A DNA stretch of 11,040 nucleotides. Source: Actinomycetota bacterium (lineage in GTDB: Bacteria; Actinomycetota; Thermoleophilia; Solirubrobacterales; 70-9). The DNA lies in contig VAYK01000102.1 of the NCBI GenBank assembly GCA_005884985.1, forward strand, positions 1-11,040, written 5' to 3'. Position 1 is the stretch's first letter; each line of letters opens with the position of its first letter. A program made the translations under genes and the position numbers. The notes below the pieces were generated by a model, which saw only the letters and a program-made list of their open reading frames with translations, did not search any database and was not told the origin of the DNA. Of the stretch, positions 6,765 through 11,040 are shown piece after piece.

Positions 6765-8233
6765 GTACCGAGCGGCGGCTGGTAATCGTCTCGAACCGCG
6801 GCCCGGCGGACTTCGAGCGCGATCAGGGCGGTGAGCGCAGGGTGCGGCGCGGCGGCGGGGGCCTGGTCACGGCCCTGAGCGGACTGGTCGCCCACCGCGG
6901 GGCACTGTGGATCGCCTCGGCGATGACGGACGAGGACGTCGCCGTCAGCCGCGACGCGGGTGGGGGCCCGGTGGCGGTCGAGCTCGACGGGGTCGACTAC
7001 GAGGTGCTGCTGGTCGAGAGCGAGCCGGCGGCCTACGACCGCTTCTACAACTTGATCGCCAACCCGATCCTCTGGTTCATCCAGCATTACCTCTGGGACC
7101 TGTCCAATGCCCCGGACATCCGCCAGGAGGAGGCCGAGGCGTGGGACCAGGGCTACAAGGTCGTGAACGCCGACATCGCAAGGGCCGTGGTGGGGGCGAT
7201 CGAGGGCGACACCGAGCCCCTGGTGATGCTCCACGACTACCACCTCTACACCTGCCCGGCGCTAATCCGGCAGGCGCGGCCGGACGTGCTGCTGCACCAC
7301 TTCGTGCACATCCCGTGGTCGCAACCCGACAGCTGGCGGATCCTCCCCGGCCGCATGCGCGAGGAGCTCTACAGGGGACTGCTCGCCAACGACATCATCG
7401 GCTTCCACACCACCGGCTACTGCCGCAACTTCCTCCATTGCTGCAGGGAGCTGTTGGAGCTGGAAGTCGACTACGAGCGCGGCGCGATCCTGCACTCCGG
7501 GCGGGAGACCTGGGTGCGTGCCTATCCGCTCGGAATCGACGCCAGGCGGCTCGAGCGCGCCGCCGCCTCTTTGGAGGTGGCGGAGTACGAGCAGCAGCTC
7601 CTGCGCCGGCGCCGCGACCACCTGATCATCCGCGTCGACCGCGCCGACCTGTCGAAGAACGTGCTGCGGGGCTTCACCGCCTTCGACACCTTCCTGCAGC
7701 AGCATCCGGAGTTCCGCGAGCGGGTTACGTTCATCGCCCACCTGCAGCCGTCGCGGACCGACGTGCCCGAGTACGCCGAGTACCTGGATCGCATTGAGGC
7801 GCTGGTCGCGGTGGTCAACCACCGTCACGGCACCACCGATTGGATGCCGATCGACCTGCGGATCTACGAGAACTTCCCGGAGGCCGTGGCCCGCTACAAG
7901 CACTTCGATCTGCTGGTCGTGAACTCGCTGTTCGACGGCATGAACCTGGTCGCCAAGGAGGCGCCGGCCGTGAATACGCGCGACGGGGTGGTGATGCTGT
8001 CGGAGAACACCGGAGCCCACGAGGAGCTCGGCGATTGCACCCTGACCGTCAACCCGTTCGACATCCAGGAGCAGGCCGACACGATCCACCGGGCATTGAT
8101 CATGGATCCGGAGGAGCGGGCCTTGCGAGCGGGGCGCCTGCGCGAGATCGTCCGCGAGCGCGACCCGGGTGTGTGGATCGAGGAACAGCTTGCCGACATC
8201 CGGGCCAAGAGACAGGGCGCGCCGGTCGGCTGA
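6761..8233 (+). CDS. otsA: Trehalose-6-phosphate synthase OtsA (GT20)
   Basis: A 490-residue cytoplasmic glycosyltransferase that joins UDP/ADP-glucose and glucose-6-phosphate to trehalose-6-phosphate. E. coli OtsA is 474 residues. Visible features are VIVSNRGPADF with R13, a Gly-rich GGGGLV loop near residue 30, ANPILWFIQHYLWDL for acceptor binding, HDYHL (158-162), HHFVHIPWSQPDSW, and VDRADLSKN with R294 and K299, five apart like R262 and K267 of E. coli. FDGMNLVAKE follows with D392 and E400, eight apart like D361 and E369, then SENTGAHEEL. All catalytic positions are intact. The DRADLSKN form is the actinobacterial variant of the motif. GTG 6761 overlaps the TreT stop by 4 bp (GTGA), so translation is probably coupled. 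No otsB phosphatase is adjacent in the window. Glucosylglycerol-phosphate synthase belongs to the same family and cannot be fully excluded. Confidence 0.93.
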   Translation: MSTERRLVIVSNRGPADFERDQGGERRVRRGGGGLVTALSGLVAHRGALWIASAMTDEDVAVSRDAGGGPVAVELDGVDYEVLLVESEPAAYDRFYNLIANPILWFIQHYLWDLSNAPDIRQEEAEAWDQGYKVVNADIARAVVGAIEGDTEPLVMLHDYHLYTCPALIRQARPDVLLHHFVHIPWSQPDSWRILPGRMREELYRGLLANDIIGFHTTGYCRNFLHCCRELLELEVDYERGAILHSGRETWVRAYPLGIDARRLERAAASLEVAEYEQQLLRRRRDHLIIRVDRADLSKNVLRGFTAFDTFLQQHPEFRERVTFIAHLQPSRTDVPEYAEYLDRIEALVAVVNHRHGTTDWMPIDLRIYENFPEAVARYKHFDLLVVNSLFDGMNLVAKEAPAVNTRDGVVMLSENTGAHEELGDCTLTVNPFDIQEQADTIHRALIMDPEERALRAGRLREIVRERDPGVWIEEQLADIRAKRQGAPVG

Positions 8234-8280
8234 TCCGCGCGACTACGTTCTTAGCGCCTCTCACCTCAGCGATGCGCCCT
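8234..8280. other. Short convergent gap
   Basis: These 47 bases lie between the stops of the convergent otsA and secreted-protein genes. I see no convincing hairpin or T-run that would end transcription from either side. Confidence 0.5.
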
Positions 8281-9728
8281 TTAGCCGATCACGGTTACGC
8301 GCTCCACGTGGGACCTGCCGGCCTCATAGGGATAGCCGCGCTGCTTGGGCACGACCGCCCGGAAGCCGTACGTCCGGCGGCCGGTGGTCGCGTGGAAGCG
8401 GTACCGGGCGCGATAGGTGCCCTGCTTCCCCGTGCGGCCGTGGCGCAACTCGAGCCAGCGCCCGCCGACGCGGACCTGGATCCGCACGCGGCGCCACGCC
8501 TGCGCGGGACCCGGCAGTCGCGTCCGGAAGCGGACGCGGTCGCCGTTGTGGACCGGGTGGCCGGGCGAAAGGCGAAGGTGCGGGCGGGCCGGAATGTCAA
8601 GGTGGAGGTATCGCTCCAGCGCGCCCGCCGTGCTCGGCCAGTAGGCGACCCGGACCTCGCGGCTGGGCCCGCTCGGGATCCTGGCCCGGAAGCGCCCCTC
8701 GGCATCGGTGAGCGGTGCCACGCCAGAGAGCCGCCGCCCGCCGCCGTCGAGAACGCGACCGGCGACGATCGCCCGGTTCCCGTCCCGGCGCAGCCGCGCG
8801 CCCAGCGTGGCGCCGGCCGCGACCTCGGAGACCGGGCAGAGGTTGTCGATCCTGACCCTACGGTGGGTGCAGGTTCGGTTCGCGGCGGTGGTGGTGGCGT
8901 AGTCGGCGGCGCAGACGCGCACCACGTTCGGCCCTTGGCGGAAGGGCAATGACGCGGTCGCGGCGGCGAAGCTGGCGCTGGCTCTGCCCGGGCAAGGGCG
9001 AAGCCGGATGGCGATCTGGTTGGTGACGTGGCAGGAAATCGTCTGCGCCGTAACTGGCTGGCCGTCCACCTGGACGAGCAGGAACCGAACGCCGCCACCG
9101 ATGTCGGTGGCCCACGGGGCGACGCTCTGGACGCCCCGTCTGCTTCCGGCGGCGAACAGCGAGCCGTGGAGCGCCAGCGTCGGGCGCACGTGATCGTCGA
9201 GGACCAGGGCGACCCGCTTGACGCGAATCCGGCCCCCGCGCCTGCGGCAGCCCGACGGCCGGCGACAGCGCAGTCGGGCCGCGAACGCCTCGGTCGGCAC
9301 GCCGGACCATCTGAACCGCTTCAGGTGGCCCGCGGGCGTCGCAAACGGCGCCAAGCTCCCCGCTGGACCGCCCAGAAGCTCAGGGACGTTGCCGCCCCTC
9401 GCTCGGCCGCGGCGCTGACGCTGAGCCTCGAGATCGCGGTCCCGCCCGGTGACCGCACCAGCCAAGCCGCCCAGGCTCCGGCCCTGCTGCTTCGGGCGTC
9501 GTGGCTGATGGCGAGCCCGTCGCCACCGACGTCGCAGGAAGCGCGGGACAGGTAATGCCGCGAGTTGCGCTCGAAGATCGCGTCGGCGTGCCGCGCGCCG
9601 AGGTCCGGGTTGCAGAGCGCGGCGTGGTAGATGCCGGCGCTCACGGGCGACGCCGCGGCGAGCGCCAGGGAGGCGACGATCGCAACCGCGATCAACGCGC
9701 GGGCTCGGGTCGAGGTGGGTTTGAACAT
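8281..9728 (-). pseudogene. Secreted protein of unknown function, split by an apparent one-base frameshift
   Basis: The gene starts at ATG 9728 with a good ribosome site (GGAAGG at 9746-9741) and a clear signal peptide (ALIAVAIVASLALAAASPVSA, about residues 11-31). The mature part begins with GIYHAALCNPDLGARHADA and runs to LSFWAVQRG. There the frame breaks at the C4 run 9358-9361 (G4 on the coding strand) and would stop after 24 further codons or fewer. One extra G restores QRGSLAPFATPAGHLKRF and 482 residues ending in VERVTVIG at the TAA 8281-8283. The middle part has Ig-like repeats with paired Cys (CHVTNQIAIRLRPC; NRTCTHRRVRIDNLC). A short GRVLDGGGRRLSGV...GRFRARI stretch resembles a carboxypeptidase-regulatory-like fold. 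The C-terminus is a basic beta-rich domain. No catalytic motif is recognised. It may be a cell-surface or extracellular structural protein. The frameshift could be a sequencing error because it sits in a homopolymer. Confidence 0.72.
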
Positions 9729-9740
9729 CGGGACTCGTTT

Positions 9741-9746
9741 CCTTCC
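9741..9746 (-). promoter_or_regulatory. Ribosome binding site of the secreted-protein gene
   Basis: GGAAGG on the minus strand lies 12 bases before ATG 9728. It is the clearest Shine-Dalgarno sequence in the window and decides the start, because the same frame stays open further upstream. Confidence 0.7.
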
Positions 9747-9757
9747 GGTTGGATCGC

Positions 9758-10166
9758 TCAGTGCTCGAACGCGAATTCGGACGGGCCGGTCGCGGGTGGC
9801 GTGGTGTGTTGTTGCGGCGGCGGCCCGGGGGCCGGCGGGGTCGCGGGGGGCGATGGGGAGGGTGCCGGCGGCGGTGAGGCGTAGACGGTCTGGGTCGGAG
9901 CACGTGATCGCGGCGCCGGAGGGGGCGGCGGCTGTCCTCGGAGGTGCTCTCGGTGGTGTCGCCGCGGGGCCCGCGTTCGGCCGTCGGGATGGCGGGCGTG
10001 CTGGGTTCGGACGCGGTCGCGACGCCCTTCGTGCCGCGGCTTGCGGCGTGGCCGCAACTCGGAGGCGACGCGGGTCGGCGCCGAGAACGCCGGGGCCAAC
10101 GCCGGCGATGGCGCCCGCGGCCAGCCTGGCGACGTTCCGCCAGCGGATCCGAGATCGGCTGTCCAT
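9758..10166 (-). pseudogene. Small proline-rich, probably membrane-anchored protein with apparent frameshifts
   Basis: Codon third-position GC and composition suggest one gene read in three frames. Frame one starts at ATG 10166 (MDSRSRIRWRNVARLAAGAIAG), a basic start and a weakly hydrophobic helix, and looks coding to about 10075. Between about 10050 and 9935 the coding signal is in a second frame (GTKGVATASEPSTPAIPTAE onward, a Thr/Ser/Glu linker). From about 9932 to TGA 9758 it is in a third frame, with GQPPPPPAPRSRAPTQTVYA, then a Pro/Ala tail ending PSEFAFEH. The stop lies 11 bases before the ribosome site of the secreted-protein gene, so the two were probably one transcription unit. A Pro/Ala-rich linker after a single helix suggests a cell-wall-spanning anchor, but the function is unknown. 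Whether the frameshifts are biological or sequencing errors cannot be told. The boundaries of each frame segment are approximate. Confidence 0.55.
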
Positions 10167-10175
10167 CGCGCTCTA

Positions 10176-10190
10176 CAACCCCGGGGGTTG
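10176..10190. repeat. Perfect 15-bp inverted repeat in a divergent intergenic region
   Basis: CAACCCC and GGGGTTG flank a single central G. The site lies between the start of the proline-rich gene and rpsF, where promoters for both directions are expected, so it could be an operator. In GC-rich DNA a 7-bp arm can arise by chance. Confidence 0.4.
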
Positions 10191-10257
10191 CGACTGTGCC
10201 CCTACATCGGCAAGATGCTCGCCTTCGGCTGCGCTCGGACCGGCCAGAATGCTCCGC

Positions 10258-10263
10258 TATAGT
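10258..10263 (+). promoter_or_regulatory. -10 box of the rpsF promoter
   Basis: TATAGT matches the TATAAT consensus at five of six positions and stands out in a very GC-rich context. No good -35 hexamer is seen at 17-18 bases. It would place the transcript start within a few bases of TTG 10274, giving a leaderless or nearly leaderless rpsF mRNA. Confidence 0.55.
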
Positions 10264-10273
10264 CGCTCGCCGT

Positions 10274-10900
10274 TTGAGTCCCTTACGCGAATACGAGCTC
10301 GTCCTGATGCTCGATCCGGAGATCCCGGAGGAGCGTCGGGAGCAGATTACGTCGGAGGCGCGGACGCGGATCGAGTCCGGCGGCTCCCTCAAGCATGATT
10401 CGGGCTGGGGGATGCGCAAACTCGCCTACGAGATCCAGCAGCGCACCGAGGCCGACTATCGCTTCTTCCGCTTCGAGACGGAGGGGGCGTTGCTGGACGA
10501 CCTGAACCACAACTTGCGGATTGCCGACGGTGTACTGCGCTTCCGGATCTTCAAGGTCGACCCGCGGTCGCCGACGATCGTTCCGCCGCCACAGGCCGCC
10601 CCCTCGGCGACGCCGGCTCGGGGCGGGCGCCGCCCGCAGGCGGCCCAGGGGCGCCAGCCTGCCGCGGCCGAGGGCGCGGAACCGCCCGAAGACGAGCAGG
10701 CGGCGCCGGCACCCGAGGCCGAGGCGGAGGAAGCGCCCACCGCGCCGGCGCAGTCAGAGGGGGGCGAGGCGGCGGTGGAGCCAGAGGGCGGCGAGGCGGC
10801 GGTGGAGCCAGAGGGCGGCGAGGCGGCGGTGGAGCAGCCGGCGGAGGAGGCATCCGAGCCGACCCCAAAGCAGGGCTCCGAGCCCAAAGCGGCTGAGTAA
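10274..10900 (+). CDS. rpsF: 30S ribosomal protein S6 with long acidic C-terminal extension
   Basis: S6 binds 16S rRNA together with S18 in the platform of the small subunit. Residues 4-97 are the S6 fold: LREYELVLMLDPEIPEE, the GWGMRKLAYEIQQRTEADYRF core and LNHNLRIADGVLRFRIFKVD. TTG 10274 gives the normal S6 N-terminus and no ATG or GTG is in frame nearby. The -10 box 11 bases upstream supports a leaderless start. After residue 99 comes a low-complexity tail of about 108 residues, first Pro/Ala/Arg-rich and then Glu/Ala/Pro-rich, including three tandem nine-residue units (161-187). The total of 208 residues is about twice the usual bacterial S6 (around 95-135). The tail is probably disordered and solvent-exposed; its role is unknown. 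The rpsF-ssb order is the usual one and supports the assignment. Confidence 0.95.
   Translation: MSPLREYELVLMLDPEIPEERREQITSEARTRIESGGSLKHDSGWGMRKLAYEIQQRTEADYRFFRFETEGALLDDLNHNLRIADGVLRFRIFKVDPRSPTIVPPPQAAPSATPARGGRRPQAAQGRQPAAAEGAEPPEDEQAAPAPEAEAEEAPTAPAQSEGGEAAVEPEGGEAAVEPEGGEAAVEQPAEEASEPTPKQGSEPKAAE
10754..10834 (+). repeat. Three tandem 27-bp repeats inside rpsF
   Basis: Three in-frame 27-base units encode S/P-EGGEAAVE each. Units two and three are identical at the DNA level; unit one differs at two bases (TCA for CCA, GGG for GGC). The near-identity indicates recent duplication by slippage, and copy number may vary among strains. Confidence 0.9.
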
Positions 10901-10901
10901 A

Positions 10902-10916
10902 GGCGCTTGTTGCGCC
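10902..10916 (+). terminator. Weak hairpin after rpsF
   Basis: GGCGC and GCGCC flank a TTGTT loop directly after the rpsF stop and are followed by GTTTCCTCC. The five-base stem is short, so it may attenuate rather than stop transcription into ssb. Confidence 0.35.
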
Positions 10917-11006
10917 GTTTCCTCCCTGCCAGGGGGCGAGAACGCGCCGATCCCGTCCTTAGACTTGGGAACGGATCAATCGAGTTGAGAAAGGTGCTGA
11001 TTTCAA
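10917..11006. other. rpsF-ssb spacer
   Basis: About 90 bases without a gene. Apart from AAAGG at 10990-10994, 12 bases before the ssb GTG and a plausible ribosome site, I see no clear promoter or operator. Confidence 0.4.
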
Positions 11007-11040
11007 GTGGCAGCGACGAACGTAAATGTGGTCGTGATCA
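11007..11040 (+). CDS. ssb: Single-stranded DNA-binding protein, first 11 codons only
   Basis: GTG 11007 opens a frame reading MAATNVNVVVI, which resembles the N-terminus of bacterial SSB (Met, small residues, then N-x-V-x-x-x-G), the protein that coats single-stranded DNA in replication and repair. The gene continues beyond the right edge. Its place directly after rpsF is the conserved position of ssb, which carries much of the weight of this call because so little sequence is visible. A possible ribosome site, AAAGG, lies upstream. Confidence 0.75.
   Translation, partial: MAATNVNVVVI

Noticed and set aside
9758..9940. Proline/GC-rich stretch as a non-coding repeat or CRISPR-like array
   Set aside because: There is no regular repeat-spacer structure; it reads as a Pro/Ala coding tail in one frame.
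8281..10419. Single 712-codon minus-strand gene
   Set aside because: Its first two thirds of a kilobase run antisense to rpsF and then through out-of-frame Arg-rich sequence. The signal peptide and ribosome site at 9728 show that the real start lies in another frame.
1..11040. tRNA, rRNA, transposase, integrase, phage or toxin-antitoxin genes
   Set aside because: No cloverleaf, rRNA motif, transposase signature or paired small toxin/antitoxin frames could be recognised on either strand.

Overview
The window is a GC-rich, high-GC3 stretch of bacterial chromosome with tightly packed, translationally coupled genes. Its gene content points to an actinobacterial relative, most plausibly class Thermoleophilia (Solirubrobacterales-like). 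Reasons are a MprAB/PepD-like stress operon, a TreT plus actinobacterial-type OtsA pair, secreted Ala/Arg/Pro-rich proteins of the kind seen there, and the rpsF-ssb order at the right edge. The taxonomic call is inference; there is no rRNA gene or other decisive marker.

Left part (1-4638), apparently intact: a membrane protein with a degenerate M28-peptidase-like domain lies on the minus strand and runs off the left edge. Only 28 bp away and divergent from it starts a three-gene operon of an OmpR-family response regulator, a sensor histidine kinase and a lipoprotein HtrA-type serine protease with one PDZ domain. The three genes overlap by 4 bp at each junction. The layout resembles mycobacterial mprA-mprB-pepD and suggests an envelope-stress circuit. 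A perfect 12-bp hairpin that includes the protease stop codon closes the operon.

Middle part (4684-8233), a trehalose-type locus with damage: an inositol-monophosphatase-family gene has lost one metal-binding Asp (Gly in its place) and is frameshifted before its last metal-site motif. Next is a TreT-like GT4 trehalose synthase that reads through in one frame but lacks the segment that should hold the E-x7-E active-site motif. It overlaps by 4 bp an apparently intact OtsA (trehalose-6-phosphate synthase). No OtsB phosphatase is visible.

Right-middle part (8281-10166, minus strand): a secreted protein of unknown function, split by a one-base frameshift in a short C run, follows a small proline-rich, probably membrane-anchored protein whose coding signal passes through all three frames. 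Lesions cluster between about 4.9 and 10.1 kb while the flanks are clean. This could be real gene decay or a poorly assembled or low-accuracy stretch; the sequence alone cannot decide.

Right edge (10176-11040): a divergent promoter region with a 15-bp inverted repeat and a good -10 box leads into rpsF (ribosomal protein S6), with a probable leaderless TTG start. S6 carries a long acidic tail containing three 27-bp tandem repeats. The first 11 codons of ssb follow. No tRNA, rRNA, CRISPR array, insertion sequence or phage gene was seen, and no gene-free stretch exceeds about 110 bases.
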